Shown here piece after piece: positions 41,980 through 51,844 of a stretch of 64,000 nucleotides of DNA. The position numbers and the translations under genes are program-made. How positions within the stretch are numbered: the stretch's first letter is position 1; the number at the start of each line of letters is the position of its first letter. The DNA lies in contig WELA01003362.1 in assembly GCA_009602735.1 (NCBI GenBank), positions 21,433-85,432 on the forward strand. The letters run 5' to 3'. The DNA is from Mesotaenium endlicherianum. Lineage: Eukaryota > Streptophyta > Zygnematophyceae > Zygnematales > Mesotaeniaceae. Under the pieces are notes generated by a model, which saw only the letters and a list, made by a program, of their open reading frames with translations, made no database searches and was not told the DNA's origin.

Positions 41980-43467
41980 TTACTCTCCTTTGCACCGGGC
42001 GATGCCTGATTTTGCTCTTTGATCGAGTGAATTTTTGTATTCATGGTCTCCCATATCGAGGCATTGCCGGTAATAGGAGATGGCAGTGGCTTTATCGCCT
42101 TTGGATTCATAGAGCTGACCTGCCTGCAACGCAGCCCTGGCTGCGAAATATTCGGTCCTGTTTGCACCGATGCGTATGGCTTGCTGGTAAAATGTAACAG
42201 CTTCTGCATCCCTGCCCAGGTCATCATAAATGCGGCCCATGCGGTAAACGAATTCCAGTTTCTCTTCTTCGCGCGTAAAGTCGCGTTCTGTCTTTCCATG
42301 CAACAGTGCCAATGCATCGTGATGGTAACCGCCATCATTCAGCAAGCGGGTCTTCAATAACAATACATTGGGCCATCTGCCCGATTGGGCATCTTTCAAC
42401 GCCTGCTTATCGGCATCGGAATCGGTAGCGCCGAGCGACAGTACATTTTTCCGCGCAGCCTCTGCCGCCTGCATATTGCCTTGCAGGTAATAACACCAGC
42501 TCAGTTTCTGGTAAGCGTCTTTCAGGTAGAATTTTCCTTTGAAACTGGATACAAACCTTTCCATGCAGGAAGTGGCTTCGGGCAATTCGAGGTGATAAAG
42601 CCGGGCAAAGCCCATTTCAAAATCCCATACAGGGGTATGCAGGTATTCGTCGGACTTATTCCTGTTGAGAATGATGTTCCTGGTCAAATCGGCCTGCTTA
42701 TTATTCAGGGCCAGGTTGGCAGCCATATAAGCGTGCAGGTGGTTGTTCACCAGGTCCAGCTTACGTTGGTTGATGAATTGTAAAGCTTCTTCTTTTTTGT
42801 TTTCGAGATAGAAGAGGAGGTAGGGGTATATGAAGTTGGCATCAGCAGCCATTAATCTTCCCCAGGGATCGTTGCTGTAAACGAAGCCGTGCACGATGCG
42901 CATGCCTTCTGTAAGCGAGCCTTTCATGCCAAACAGGGAAGCCAGCCATTTATATCCCTTTGGAATAGTACCCACCACGGCCTGCAATGCGCCATACATG
43001 AGGTCGTTGGGCATGAAAGTGGGAAACGCTTTCCTGTTTTCTTTGATGGCCTGATAGGCTCTTCTGAATTCCCAGCCTGCATCCCAGAAATGACCGAACT
43101 TGATGGATACAGATGCTTTGTGGGCGCGTACAGTGCTCAGGCAGAAATAATAAAAAGGGGAGCTTTGCGGACCTTTCTCCAATTGGCTGATGCGTTGCGC
43201 AAACCGCGGATAGCGGGTGGCATATTCAGCAGGGTCTTCGTTGAAAAAGAGAAGATAGAAATCGGCATAGCTCTCCAGCACAACCGGTATGAGGTTATGT
43301 GGATTCTGTTGCCTGGCTTTTTCAATGAGTGCCAGTCCGCTGTTGATCTTTAACCTGGTGATTTCCTGGTAAGCCTGTTGGCAGGTGGTATTGAATTCAT
43401 ACACTTGCTGTGTTTGCCCTTGCAGGAAACTGCAGCACAGTAACAGGAGAAACAGGTAGTGTTTCAT
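41980..43467 (-). CDS. Exported tetratricopeptide-repeat protein of unknown function
   Basis: A 495-aa protein with a signal peptide (KHYLFLLLLCCSFLQG, cleavage near residue 19). The mature protein is almost all helical; TPR-like units are clear in the C-terminal third (LEFVYRMGRIYDDLGRDAEA and the two following, ~400-485) and weaker repeats before them. No catalytic domain is visible. It ends the minus-strand group that starts with the Nif3-like gene (Nif3 - zinc ribbon - TPR; the zinc-ribbon gene stop is 3 nt before this start), so co-transcription is likely. Role probably scaffolding in the periplasm; not further assignable. Confidence 0.8.
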   Translation of the reverse strand: MKHYLFLLLLCCSFLQGQTQQVYEFNTTCQQAYQEITRLKINSGLALIEKARQQNPHNLIPVVLESYADFYLLFFNEDPAEYATRYPRFAQRISQLEKGPQSSPFYYFCLSTVRAHKASVSIKFGHFWDAGWEFRRAYQAIKENRKAFPTFMPNDLMYGALQAVVGTIPKGYKWLASLFGMKGSLTEGMRIVHGFVYSNDPWGRLMAADANFIYPYLLFYLENKKEEALQFINQRKLDLVNNHLHAYMAANLALNNKQADLTRNIILNRNKSDEYLHTPVWDFEMGFARLYHLELPEATSCMERFVSSFKGKFYLKDAYQKLSWCYYLQGNMQAAEAARKNVLSLGATDSDADKQALKDAQSGRWPNVLLLKTRLLNDGGYHHDALALLHGKTERDFTREEEKLEFVYRMGRIYDDLGRDAEAVTFYQQAIRIGANRTEYFAARAALQAGQLYESKGDKATAISYYRQCLDMGDHEYKNSLDQRAKSGIARCKGE

Positions 43468-43470
43468 TTC

Positions 43471-44226
43471 CTATTTTACTTCAACGCTGTCGTTCAGGTC
43501 GGCATCAACGAGAATGCGGCCGCAGTTCTCGCATACGATGATCTTTTTATGTAAACGGATCTCGCTCTGGCGTTGAGGAGGGATGGCATTGAAGCAACCA
43601 CCGCAGGCATCTCTTTCTACCGGTACAACGGCCAGGCCATTGCGGTAGCTTTTGCGGATGCGGTCGTAGCTGTACAGCAGTCTTTCATCGATACGGCTGC
43701 GTGCAGCATCGCTGTCTTTGGCAAAATGAGATTCTTCTTTTTCGGTATCTGCGATGATCTTCTGCAGTTCACCTTTTTTATGATTGAGAACGCCTTCTTT
43801 AACGCTCAGTTGTTTTTTGGCAGATTCCAGCGCCTTCACTTTATCGGCCAGTTCTTCATTGGCGTCGCGAATGTGCTTCTCGGCCAATTTGATCTCGAGC
43901 TGCTGCATTTCGATCTCTTTGTTGATGGCTTCGAATTCGCGGTTATTCTTTACGTTCTCGCTTTGCTTTTCGTATTTGCTGATGAGGGCTTCGCTTTCCT
44001 TGATGGCAGTTTTTTTGCTTTCAATGAACTCGGTGATACCGTTGAGTTCTTCTTCAACACGGGTCTGGCGGCTCTGTAAACCATGCACTTCATCTTCGAG
44101 GTCGCTCACTTCCATGGGCAGTTCGCCTTTCAGGATCTGGATCTCATCCAGTTTGCTGTCAATCTTTTGTAACCTTAAGAGGGCTACCAATTTTTCTTCA
44201 ACAGAGAAATCTTTAACTGAAGCCAT
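43471..44226 (-). CDS. Zinc-ribbon protein with N-terminal coiled coil (CT398/HP0958-like)
   Basis: A 251-aa cytoplasmic protein. Residues ~10-190 form a long antiparallel coiled coil; the C-terminus carries a C4 zinc ribbon, CGGCFNAIPP and CENCGRILV (two CxxC pairs). This is the HP0958/CT398 family, whose Helicobacter member binds RNA and RpoN; the role in Bacteroidota is unknown. It lies 23 nt downstream of the Nif3-like gene, a conserved pairing, and 3 nt upstream of the TPR gene. Confidence 0.9.
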   Translation of the reverse strand: MASVKDFSVEEKLVALLRLQKIDSKLDEIQILKGELPMEVSDLEDEVHGLQSRQTRVEEELNGITEFIESKKTAIKESEALISKYEKQSENVKNNREFEAINKEIEMQQLEIKLAEKHIRDANEELADKVKALESAKKQLSVKEGVLNHKKGELQKIIADTEKEESHFAKDSDAARSRIDERLLYSYDRIRKSYRNGLAVVPVERDACGGCFNAIPPQRQSEIRLHKKIIVCENCGRILVDADLNDSVEVK

Positions 44227-44249
44227 ATAGTGTTTTGTCGTTTGTAGCT

Positions 44250-45344
44250 TTAAAAATACCGAACAGGGTTGGTATTGATTGCTGATTTGAGGACGGCAAA
44301 GGTAGGGAATTTAGCCTGTAAAAGTTCAACCAGGAGCTCGCTGGTATATTGTTCACTTTCCCAGTGGCCGATATCGGCAATGACCAGCCGGTCGTTGGCA
44401 TCGAAAAACTCGTGGTATTTAACGTCGGCCGTAACATAAACATCGGCTCCGGCCGCCAGGGCCCGGCCGGTTAAAAAGCTGCCGGCGCCCCCGCAAAGCG
44501 CCACTTTTTGTATCTTTTTCCCCAGTAAAGGCGTGTGACGTACAATACTTAATTCAAAAGCATTTTTTAGTATATGTAAAAAGCCTTCTTCGGTTACCGG
44601 TTCGGGCAGTTCTCCTATAAGGCCGCTCCCCACTTCGGGGTGCTCATTGGCCAGGGGGATGATATCATAGGCCACTTCTTCGTAAGGGTGAGACTTGAGC
44701 AGGGCTGCCACCAGCCTTGACTGGAGATGGGCCGGGAAAATGACTTCCAATTTGACCTCTTTTTCCCTGTGCAGCTCACCCGGGTTGCCTGCAAAAGGGT
44801 TGGTGCCGGCCCCGCCTTTGAAAGTACCGGTTCCTTCCACATTAAAACTGCAATCGCTGTACCGGCCAATATGCCCGGCGCCTGCTTCGAACAGGGCGGT
44901 GCGCAGTTCATCGGCTTGTGCCAGGGGGACAAAACTGCAGAGTTTCATCAGTTGTCTGTCTTTGGGGGCGAGGATGCGCCTGGAAACCAGTCCAAGACGG
45001 TCTGCTATCCGGTTATTCACCCCATGCAATACATTATCGAGGTTGGTATGTATGGCATAGATGACGATATCGTGTTTGATGGCGCTGATAACGGATTTTT
45101 CTACATAATTCCTTCCTGTTATTTTTTTCAATCCGCCGAAAATAATAGGGTGGTGGGCCACGACCAGGTTGCATCCCCTTTCTTTGGCTTCCATGATCAC
45201 CTGCTCAGTGGCGTCGAGGGTACAGAGTATGCCGGTGCAGTTCCAGTTGCTGTTACCGGTGAGTAATCCCGCATTATCATATCCCTCCTGGTAAGAAAGC
45301 GGGGCGGCCTGTTCCAACACCTGTATGGCTTCCATTATTTTCAT
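44250..45344 (-). CDS. Nif3-like dinuclear metal-centre protein (YbgI/YqfO family)
   Basis: A 364-aa protein of the NIF3 family, annotated in some genomes as GTP cyclohydrolase 1 type 2. Metal ligands are seen in LVVAHHPIIFGG (~60-71), YAIHTNLDN (~96-104) and near the C-terminus IADIGHWESEQ. The length shows the extra middle domain (~130-230, PII-like) of the YqfO type rather than the short E. coli YbgI. Biochemical function is unsettled. The start may be ATG 45344 or the next ATG at 45335; its first codons face the divergent aminotransferase gene (34-nt gap). Confidence 0.9.
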   Translation of the reverse strand: MKIMEAIQVLEQAAPLSYQEGYDNAGLLTGNSNWNCTGILCTLDATEQVIMEAKERGCNLVVAHHPIIFGGLKKITGRNYVEKSVISAIKHDIVIYAIHTNLDNVLHGVNNRIADRLGLVSRRILAPKDRQLMKLCSFVPLAQADELRTALFEAGAGHIGRYSDCSFNVEGTGTFKGGAGTNPFAGNPGELHREKEVKLEVIFPAHLQSRLVAALLKSHPYEEVAYDIIPLANEHPEVGSGLIGELPEPVTEEGFLHILKNAFELSIVRHTPLLGKKIQKVALCGGAGSFLTGRALAAGADVYVTADVKYHEFFDANDRLVIADIGHWESEQYTSELLVELLQAKFPTFAVLKSAINTNPVRYF

Positions 45345-45378
45345 GGTTGCTAATTTACCTTCATTCTATCTTTATTGC

Positions 45379-46230
45379 ATGGGAAACGGAGATTTTCTTT
45401 TTTACAATGGCAAACTGATGCGAGACAACGGGCCGTTGATCGACGCCTCCAACCGTTCATTCCGGTATGGAGATGGTTGTTTTGAAACGATGAAAATGGT
45501 GAACGGAAAATTATGTCTCGCTTCCTATCATTTTGAACGGCTGTTCAACTCGCTGGACCTGTTACGGTTTGAATGTCCTGCACATTTTACACCGGCCTAC
45601 CTGGAGCAGCGTATTTTGACGGTAGCGGAAAAAAACAAACACACTGCATGTGGCCGTGTGCGGCTGACGATTGCCAGGGGGAATGGAGGTTTGTACGATG
45701 CGGCAAATCATTTTCCCAACCATCTTATACAGACATGGGCATTGGAAAAGCCGGCAACGGGTTTGAATGTGAACGGCGTGGAAATGGATATTTTCCCTGA
45801 TGCCAGGAAAGTGTGCGACCTTTATTCGATGCTCAAGAGCAACAATTACCTGCCCAATGTGATGGCAGCTTTATGGGCGAAGGAACGCCGCTTGAACGAT
45901 GCTGTTTTACTCAATCCGTATGACCGTATTGCGGATGCGACCATCGCCAATATATTCATAGTGAAGGATGGGGTTATTGCAACGCCTTCCCTTGCAGAAG
46001 GAGCGGTCAACGGCGTGATGCGCAGGCACCTGCTGCATTGTTTACACCAGGCGGATATGCCTGTTGAAGAAAAACAGATCACGGTGCATGAACTTTTGGA
46101 AGCATCGGAAGTTTTTCTCACGAATGCCATCGCGGGTATTAAATGGGTGAAACGTGTGGGCGCAAGCGAATACGGTTGCCAGCTGGCACCAGCATTGTAT
46201 GATCGATTTATTGCCAACATTCATGAATGA
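45379..46230 (+). CDS. Class IV aminotransferase (aminodeoxychorismate lyase / BCAT-like)
   Basis: A 283-aa PLP enzyme of fold type IV. Family features: the opening FLFYNGKLM, SFRYGDGCFETMKM (27-40), RLTIARG (95-101), catalytic Lys 153 in MLKSNNYLPNVMA and IADATIANIFIV, with the PLP-phosphate region GVMRR later. Such proteins include 4-amino-4-deoxychorismate lyase (PabC), D-alanine and branched-chain transaminases; which applies is unclear, PabC being plausible. ATG 45379 is preferred because an in-frame ATG at 45325 lies inside the divergent Nif3-like gene. The photolyase gene overlaps its end. Confidence 0.88.
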   Translation: MGNGDFLFYNGKLMRDNGPLIDASNRSFRYGDGCFETMKMVNGKLCLASYHFERLFNSLDLLRFECPAHFTPAYLEQRILTVAEKNKHTACGRVRLTIARGNGGLYDAANHFPNHLIQTWALEKPATGLNVNGVEMDIFPDARKVCDLYSMLKSNNYLPNVMAALWAKERRLNDAVLLNPYDRIADATIANIFIVKDGVIATPSLAEGAVNGVMRRHLLHCLHQADMPVEEKQITVHELLEASEVFLTNAIAGIKWVKRVGASEYGCQLAPALYDRFIANIHE

Positions 46231-47542
46231 GATGAAGAAACCGCTTGTCAATATCCTGTGGTTGAGAAGAGACCTGCGGCTGCGCGACCATGCAGCGTTG
46301 TACCATGCCTTGAAAAGCGACCGGCCCGTGCTACCCATTTTCATCTACGACCGGCATATCCTGGACAAGCTGGAAAACAGGCAGGACCGGCGGCTGTCTT
46401 TTATATACCAGGCTTTGGAAGCGATGCAGCAAGAGCTGGTGACGATGGGCAGCAGCCTCGCCGTATACCATGGGTATCCTGTGGAAGTATTCGACAAGCT
46501 GTTGCAGCAATTTGATATAGGCGCTGTATTCACCAACCACGATTATGAACCGTATGCCATAGAAAGGGATGCGTTGGTGGGGCGGCTGTTATCGGGTGCT
46601 GGTGTGTTGATGTATACGTATAAAGACCAGGTGATTTTTGAAAAGAACGAAGTGCTGAAAGACGACGGAAAGCCTTACACGGTGTTTACACCTTACAGCC
46701 GCAAATGGAAAACACTGCTGAATGATTTTTACCTGCGCTCTTATCCCGATTCGGTTTTGTATGACCGGTTTTACCGGCAGGAGGCCATGGCGTTGCCCAG
46801 CCTGTCGCAGATAGGCTTTGAATGGCGTGGAAATGATTTTCCGTCGAAAACATGGGACCTGGCAAGGATGCAACAATATGGAGCTACCCGCGATTTCCCG
46901 GCGATGGACAAAGGCACTTCGCGTTTGGGCGTGCATTTGCGTTTTGGCACCATCAGCATACGGGAGCTGGCCAGGGCGGCGAAAGCTACGAGTGAAGTGT
47001 ACCTCAATGAACTGATCTGGCGTGATTTTTATCATGCCATCCTCTGGCATTTTCCACAGGTGGGTAAAGGCGGCGCTTTCAAACCTGAATACGACCGCAT
47101 TGTTTGGCGGAATAACGAAGAAGAATTTACGCGATGGTGCCAGGGATTAACCGGCTACCCGCTGGTAGACGCCGGTATGCGTGAGCTCAATGCTACGGGC
47201 TATATGCACAACCGGCTGCGCATGATCACGGCTTCATTTCTGTGCAAGCATTTGCTCACCGACTGGCGATGGGGTGAAGCATATTTCGCAACACAGTTGC
47301 TCGATTTTGACCTGGCCGCGAACAATGGCGGCTGGCAGTGGGCGAGCAGCAGCGGCTGTGATGCCGCACCTTATTTCAGGATATTCAATCCGGCCCTGCA
47401 AGCGGAGAAATTCGACAAAGCGCAGCAGTATATTGAAAAATGGGTGCCGGAAAGGAACGGGTTCCAATATCCGCCACCCATTGAGCAGCATGAACTGGCG
47501 AGGCAACGCGCGTTGGCTGCTTATGCGCTCGCGCTGAAATAA
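46223..47542 (+). CDS. phrB: Deoxyribodipyrimidine photolyase (class I CPD type)
   Basis: A 439-aa flavoprotein that repairs UV cyclobutane dimers with blue light. The N-terminal antenna domain begins NILWLRRDLRLRDHAAL; the FAD-binding helical domain shows TSRLGVHLRFGTISIREL, LIWRDFYHAILWHFPQ, DAGMRELNATGYMHNRLRM and GGWQWASSSGCDAAPYFRIF, class I hallmarks. A cryptochrome role cannot be excluded. The start may be ATG 46223 (8-nt overlap with the aminotransferase) or ATG 46232 (MKKPLVN); both are compatible with the family. Confidence 0.93.
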   Translation: MNEMKKPLVNILWLRRDLRLRDHAALYHALKSDRPVLPIFIYDRHILDKLENRQDRRLSFIYQALEAMQQELVTMGSSLAVYHGYPVEVFDKLLQQFDIGAVFTNHDYEPYAIERDALVGRLLSGAGVLMYTYKDQVIFEKNEVLKDDGKPYTVFTPYSRKWKTLLNDFYLRSYPDSVLYDRFYRQEAMALPSLSQIGFEWRGNDFPSKTWDLARMQQYGATRDFPAMDKGTSRLGVHLRFGTISIRELARAAKATSEVYLNELIWRDFYHAILWHFPQVGKGGAFKPEYDRIVWRNNEEEFTRWCQGLTGYPLVDAGMRELNATGYMHNRLRMITASFLCKHLLTDWRWGEAYFATQLLDFDLAANNGGWQWASSSGCDAAPYFRIFNPALQAEKFDKAQQYIEKWVPERNGFQYPPPIEQHELARQRALAAYALALK

Positions 47543-47578
47543 TGCGTTGTATGAATTTGATCTTAAGTATCCTTCGGT

Positions 47579-47692
47579 CGTCATCCCGAGCAACGTCACC
47601 CTGAGCGAGCGAAGCGAGTCGAAGGGGCAGCCGAGGGATCTGCCCGAAGCTTCTGCAGGTCCTTCGACTCGCTTCGCTCGCTCAGGATGACG
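47579..47692 (-). repeat. Palindromic intergenic repeat, copy 13 (long, reverse)
   Basis: Long form in reverse, with the same extra unit as copy 9 inserted after CGTCATCCCGAGC. It lies between the convergent photolyase and guaB genes, 1 nt from the guaB stop. It is the last copy in the window. Confidence 0.9.
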
Positions 47693-47693
47693 G

Positions 47694-49193
47694 CTATTTT
47701 CTGCTGTAGTTCGGCGCCTCTTTGGTAATATCTATGTCGTGTGCATGGCTTTCTTTCATGCCTGCATTGGATATTTTTACAAAAGTGGCTTTCTGCAGTT
47801 CCTGTATGCTCCTGGCGCCGCAATAACCCATACCGGCGCGGAGTCCGCCTACATACTGGTAAACGATCTCACTGAGATTGCCTTTGTAAGCTACCCGTCC
47901 TTCTATGCCTTCGGGTACGAATTTTTTTACATCGTCTTCCACATCCTGGAAATAGCGGTCGCCACTGCCCTGGCTCATCGCGCCGAGGCTGCCCATGCCG
48001 CGATATTCTTTGAATTTACGGCCTTCGTAGATGATGGTTTCACCGGGGCTCTCTTCCACTCCTGCAAACACGCTGCCCATCATCACCACATTGGCGCCGG
48101 CTGCGAGTGCTTTTACCATATCGCCGGTATAACGGATACCGCCATCGGCGATCAGCGGAATGCCTTTGGCTTTCAGTGCGTGACTGGCTTCCATAATGGC
48201 TGTGAGCTGTGGTACGCCTGCACCTGCAACAATGCGGGTGGTACAGATAGAACCGGGGCCGATGCCCACTTTTACACAGTCTGCACCAGCGTCTGCCAGT
48301 GCTTTGGCGCCGGCAGCAGTGCCTACATTACCGGCGATAATCTGCAGGTGCTTGAAATTTTTTCTCAACGATTTCAGCGCATTGATCACTCCTTTACTAT
48401 GACCATGGGCGCTATCGAGCGTAACTACGTCAACACCCACTTGTTGCAATGCTGCGGCGCGATCCATGAGATCGCGGGTAATACCCAGTGCAGCGCCTAC
48501 CAGCAATCTGCCCAATGAATCTTTAACAGCATTGGGGTTGTTGCGTAACTGGAGAATGTCGCGGTAGGTGATGAGTCCGATCAGTTTGCCCTGCCTGTTC
48601 ACCACGGGCAGTTTTTCTATTTTATACTGGCGCAGGATCTTCTCTGCTTTTTTCAGATCGGTACCTTCAGGTGCAGTGATGAGGTTTTCTTTGGTCATCA
48701 CTTCTTTCACCTGCCTGCTTTTATCAGTTTCAAAACGCAGATCGCGGTTGGTAAGGATACCTACCAGTTTGTCTTTGGCATCCACAATGGGAATACCACC
48801 AATCTTATACTCTTTCATCAGCTTCAGTGCATCGCCGATGGTAGCTTCTACCAGGAGGGTGAGCGGGTCGATGATCATGCCGCTTTCACTGCGCTTTACC
48901 TTGCGAACCTCATCTGCCTGCCGTTCTATGCTCATGTTCTTGTGCAGTATACCGAGGCCGCCTTCGCGCGCCAGCGCAATAGCCAGGCTGGCTTCGGTAA
49001 CGGTATCCATTGCTGCCGAGAGCATGGGTACGTTGAGGGTAATGTTTTTGGTGAGCTGTGAGCGGATGTCCACTTCACGGGGAAGTACCTCACTGTAAGC
49101 GGGCATTAATAATACATCATCGAAGGTGAGCCCTTCGCCGAATAACCTGGATGCTGCCGTCTTGTTAATAGGGGAAATATTTCTTGTTGCCAT
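47694..49193 (-). CDS. guaB: Inosine-5'-monophosphate dehydrogenase
   Basis: A 499-aa TIM-barrel enzyme oxidising IMP to XMP with NAD, the committed step to GMP. Two CBS domains are inserted at ~110-220 (for example [20 protein letters not shown]). The catalytic Cys 317 is in [13 protein letters not shown], and the flap region carries the Arg/Tyr pair. Start ATG 49193 (MATRNISP) is favoured; a TTG two codons upstream is less likely because it lies in the promoter. A -7 box ends 3 nt before the ATG. The MFS gene is divergent 40 nt away. Confidence 0.97.
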   Translation of the reverse strand: MATRNISPINKTAASRLFGEGLTFDDVLLMPAYSEVLPREVDIRSQLTKNITLNVPMLSAAMDTVTEASLAIALAREGGLGILHKNMSIERQADEVRKVKRSESGMIIDPLTLLVEATIGDALKLMKEYKIGGIPIVDAKDKLVGILTNRDLRFETDKSRQVKEVMTKENLITAPEGTDLKKAEKILRQYKIEKLPVVNRQGKLIGLITYRDILQLRNNPNAVKDSLGRLLVGAALGITRDLMDRAAALQQVGVDVVTLDSAHGHSKGVINALKSLRKNFKHLQIIAGNVGTAAGAKALADAGADCVKVGIGPGSICTTRIVAGAGVPQLTAIMEASHALKAKGIPLIADGGIRYTGDMVKALAAGANVVMMGSVFAGVEESPGETIIYEGRKFKEYRGMGSLGAMSQGSGDRYFQDVEDDVKKFVPEGIEGRVAYKGNLSEIVYQYVGGLRAGMGYCGARSIQELQKATFVKISNAGMKESHAHDIDITKEAPNYSRK

Positions 49194-49196
49194 GTG

Positions 49197-49204
49197 CAAA
49201 GATA
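49197..49204 (-). promoter_or_regulatory. -7 promoter box of guaB
   Basis: On the minus strand TATCTTTG, a full match to TAnnTTTG, ending 3 nt before the guaB ATG at 49193, so the mRNA should be leaderless or nearly so. Confidence 0.58.
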
Positions 49205-49221
49205 GGCCAATTTTTTAAACT

Positions 49222-49229
49222 TAGCTTTG
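49222..49229 (+). promoter_or_regulatory. -7 promoter box of the MFS gene
   Basis: TAGCTTTG matches TAnnTTTG and ends 4 nt before the ATG at 49234. With the guaB box it makes a divergent pair of leaderless promoters in a 40-bp gap. Confidence 0.58.
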
Positions 49230-49233
49230 CACC

Positions 49234-50427
49234 ATGGAAAAAACCCTTGCAGCGCCCGATCAGCCCTATTTCAATTTGCAGTTTGCGTTGTTGTGTGCCA
49301 GTAACTTTTTATTCGCGGCCAGCTTTACCATGATGATTCCTGAATTGCCGGGATACCTTACCAAACTGGGAGGAGCTGAATACAAGGGACTCATCATTGC
49401 GCTCTTTACATTGATGGCGGGTATATCCAGGCCTTTCAGCGGTAAATTAACCGATACCGTAGGGCGTGTACCGGTAATGATCTTTGGGTCGCTGGTCTGT
49501 GTAGTATGCAGTTTGTTGTACCCCGTGCTGACTTCCGTTTCCGGGTTTTTATTGCTGCGTTTTTTTCATGGCTTTTCTACAGGATTCAAGCCTACCGCCA
49601 CTTCGGCTTATGGGGCAGATGTAGTGCATGAGTCGAGAAGGGGAGAAGCGCTGGGTGCATTATCTATTGGTTATACGGTGGGTATGTCGCTCGGACCATT
49701 ATTGGGAAGTTACCTGGTGAATGCATTTTCTTATAACATCATGTTCTATGCATCGGCCGGACTGGCGCTGGGCTCTGTGATCATCCTGTATAATATCCGT
49801 GAAACGCTTCCCGATCCGAAAAAATTTTCTTTGCAGGTAATACGCGTACAAAAACATGAAGCGTTCGAAAGAACGGCGTTGAAGCCGGCCATCATCATGT
49901 TCCTGCTGGCCTTTTCCACCGGCAGTACTTTAACGCTGGCGCCGGATATGAGCGAATGGCTGGGCGTGCAGAACAAAGGATTGTTCTTTGCGTGGTATAC
50001 GGTTTCCTCTTTGCTCATCAGGTTGTTTGCCAGCAAGTCTTCCGATAAATATGGAAGAGTACCTGTGTTGATTATTTCCTCCCTTGTGTTGGCTGCTGCG
50101 ATGGCCATACTGGCATTGGCGCATTCGCCATTCATGTTGTTATTGAGTGCTACCATATTTGGTTTGAGCTGGGGTATGAACGGCCCTACCATTGCGGCCT
50201 GGACGGTAGACCGCTGCGCACCTGAGAACCGGGGGAAAGCAGTTGCCTCCATGTATATAGCGCTTGAAGCAGGTATTGGTATAGGCGCTTATTTGTCGGC
50301 CTTGATTTACCAAAATCTGTCTTCTCATTTTGTGTATGCTTTCATGATGCCATCTGTATTGGCGTTGGTATCGTTTGGATTGTTGATGGTATGGAGAAAG
50401 AAACAAGCGTTGTTGGTTGTAAGATGA
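49234..50427 (+). CDS. Major facilitator superfamily transporter
   Basis: A 397-aa inner-membrane protein with 12 hydrophobic segments. The MFS loop between helices 2 and 3 reads RPFSGKLTDTVGRVPVM, and the equivalent after helix 8 is KSSDKYGRVPVLI. FHGFSTGFKPTATSAYGADVV and GEALGALSIGYTVGMSLGP resemble drug/sugar efflux carriers of the YfcJ/YhhS kind. The substrate cannot be told. It is divergent from guaB and its end is 6 nt from the convergent dprA stop. Confidence 0.9.
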   Translation: MEKTLAAPDQPYFNLQFALLCASNFLFAASFTMMIPELPGYLTKLGGAEYKGLIIALFTLMAGISRPFSGKLTDTVGRVPVMIFGSLVCVVCSLLYPVLTSVSGFLLLRFFHGFSTGFKPTATSAYGADVVHESRRGEALGALSIGYTVGMSLGPLLGSYLVNAFSYNIMFYASAGLALGSVIILYNIRETLPDPKKFSLQVIRVQKHEAFERTALKPAIIMFLLAFSTGSTLTLAPDMSEWLGVQNKGLFFAWYTVSSLLIRLFASKSSDKYGRVPVLIISSLVLAAAMAILALAHSPFMLLLSATIFGLSWGMNGPTIAAWTVDRCAPENRGKAVASMYIALEAGIGIGAYLSALIYQNLSSHFVYAFMMPSVLALVSFGLLMVWRKKQALLVVR

Positions 50428-50433
50428 TAGTTG

Positions 50434-51546
50434 TTAGTTGTTAGATGTCAGTTGATATATTTTGCCTGGTAGTGAGATGATCAATTGATATAGTTCAAGC
50501 GTCAACAAAATAGCAATGACGGTGTTGTAAGTGAGTGTTGTTTGTTTGCATATTTCATCGAGTGATACAGGTGCATTTTTTTCCTGCATAACCGACATTA
50601 CTTTTTGTTCTTCATTCGAAAGGGAAGGGAACAAAGTGTTTTGCATTTTTGCGGTTGGTTTTTTAATTTCTTCCCATCCCATTGAAGCGGCGAGTTGTGC
50701 GGCATCTGTTAATAATATGGCTTTGTTTTGCTGGATGAGCTGCAGGCAGCCGGTGCTTTTCCCGTCGGTTATTTTGCCGGGAACGGCAAACACATCGCGA
50801 TGGTAATTACAGGCGAGGTTTGCGGTGATCATACTGCCACCTTTGATGGCTGTTTCTATAACAATGGTCGCATGGGAGACGCCGGCTACGATACGGTTCC
50901 GGCGGGGGAAGTTGTGTTTATCCGGCGCCGTATCTTTCCCAAATTCTGTTAAGAGTCCTCCTTTTTCTATTAATTCTCTTGCCAACGCATGGTGCTGCGA
51001 TGGATAGATGGTATTGAACCCATGCGCCAGTACGCCCACTGTTCCGAGTGATTGTTTCAGCGCGGTCTTGTGTGCAATGGCATCGATACCGAAGGCTAGT
51101 CCGCTTATGATCAGTGGTTGCCATGGCTTTAATTCTTCGATGAGTTTTTCTGTTACCTGTTTACCATAAGTAGTATTGCTCCTTGTTCCAACAATGCTCA
51201 CAATCCGGTGATGGTTAAGCGGTGTTGAGCCACGGTAGTATAATAAAACAGGCGCATCATAGCAATGCAGCAGCAGTTGCGGGTAATCCGGGTTCGACAG
51301 GAATAACGGATGTATCCCATGTTTTTGACAGAATCTGATTTCTTTTTCCGCTGCTTCGAATTGCCGGTATCCTTTAATCTGTGCAGCTCTTATTTCACCG
51401 ATGCCTGGCACCAGGCTCAATTCTTTTTTACTTGACTTGAATACCTGTAATGCCGATCCCAGGTGTTCTATGAGCAGCCTGCTATGAACCGGCCCCAGTT
51501 CGGGTACTTGTGTAAGTGCTACCTGGTATAATAGTTCCTGGCTCAT
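50434..51546 (-). CDS. dprA: DNA-processing protein DprA
   Basis: A 370-aa protein that loads RecA on incoming single strands in natural transformation. N-terminal helix-hairpin-helix/SAM-like region (~1-80, LVPGIGEIRAAQIKGY), Rossmann core with SIVGTRSNTTYGKQV (~117-131), SGLAFGIDAIAH, GVLAHGFNTIYP and PRRNRIVAGVSHATIVIE, and a C-terminal winged helix (~300-365, DLD/DML1-like). Full length. Bacteroidota often keep dprA even where natural competence is not shown; no other com gene is present in the window. Confidence 0.95.
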   Translation of the reverse strand: MSQELLYQVALTQVPELGPVHSRLLIEHLGSALQVFKSSKKELSLVPGIGEIRAAQIKGYRQFEAAEKEIRFCQKHGIHPLFLSNPDYPQLLLHCYDAPVLLYYRGSTPLNHHRIVSIVGTRSNTTYGKQVTEKLIEELKPWQPLIISGLAFGIDAIAHKTALKQSLGTVGVLAHGFNTIYPSQHHALARELIEKGGLLTEFGKDTAPDKHNFPRRNRIVAGVSHATIVIETAIKGGSMITANLACNYHRDVFAVPGKITDGKSTGCLQLIQQNKAILLTDAAQLAASMGWEEIKKPTAKMQNTLFPSLSNEEQKVMSVMQEKNAPVSLDEICKQTTLTYNTVIAILLTLELYQLIISLPGKIYQLTSNN

Positions 51547-51844
51547 GCCAGCGAATATCTGCTATAAAGTAAGTAACAGCATTAGGTATTACTACTTCAA
51601 TTTTTACTTTTCAGTATAGTATATTGATACCTGCAGAACGTGCTTTAGTCACTATAACCCTTTTAGTCAGATAACTATGCCCATCGGAGGTAAGATACTT
51701 TGATTCTTTTGGGGATTTTTTCTTTGCAGTCCTCATATCACCGATTTTTCATCATCTAAAGATACAACGGAAAATGCATTTTTGTTGCTTTTAAATGCTA
51801 TTGTGTCCATCCAGAAATTATTTAAAATACATAATTCTCGCTGG
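51547..51844. other. Non-coding gap between dprA and the OmpA-family gene
   Basis: 298 bp, AT-rich. No gene, repeat or clear terminator was recognised; it must hold the dprA promoter and the end of the OmpA-family transcript, both on the minus strand. Confidence 0.5.

Noticed and set aside
47739-48518. 259-codon open frame antisense to guaB
   Set aside because: It lies wholly inside guaB, whose catalytic Cys loop and other motifs are in the sense frame; composition is unlike a real protein.
50424-50456. GTTGTTAG-type short tandem motif near the MFS/dprA ends (similar one at 55098-55131)
   Set aside because: Short and irregular; could be simple-sequence noise and no structure or function could be supported.
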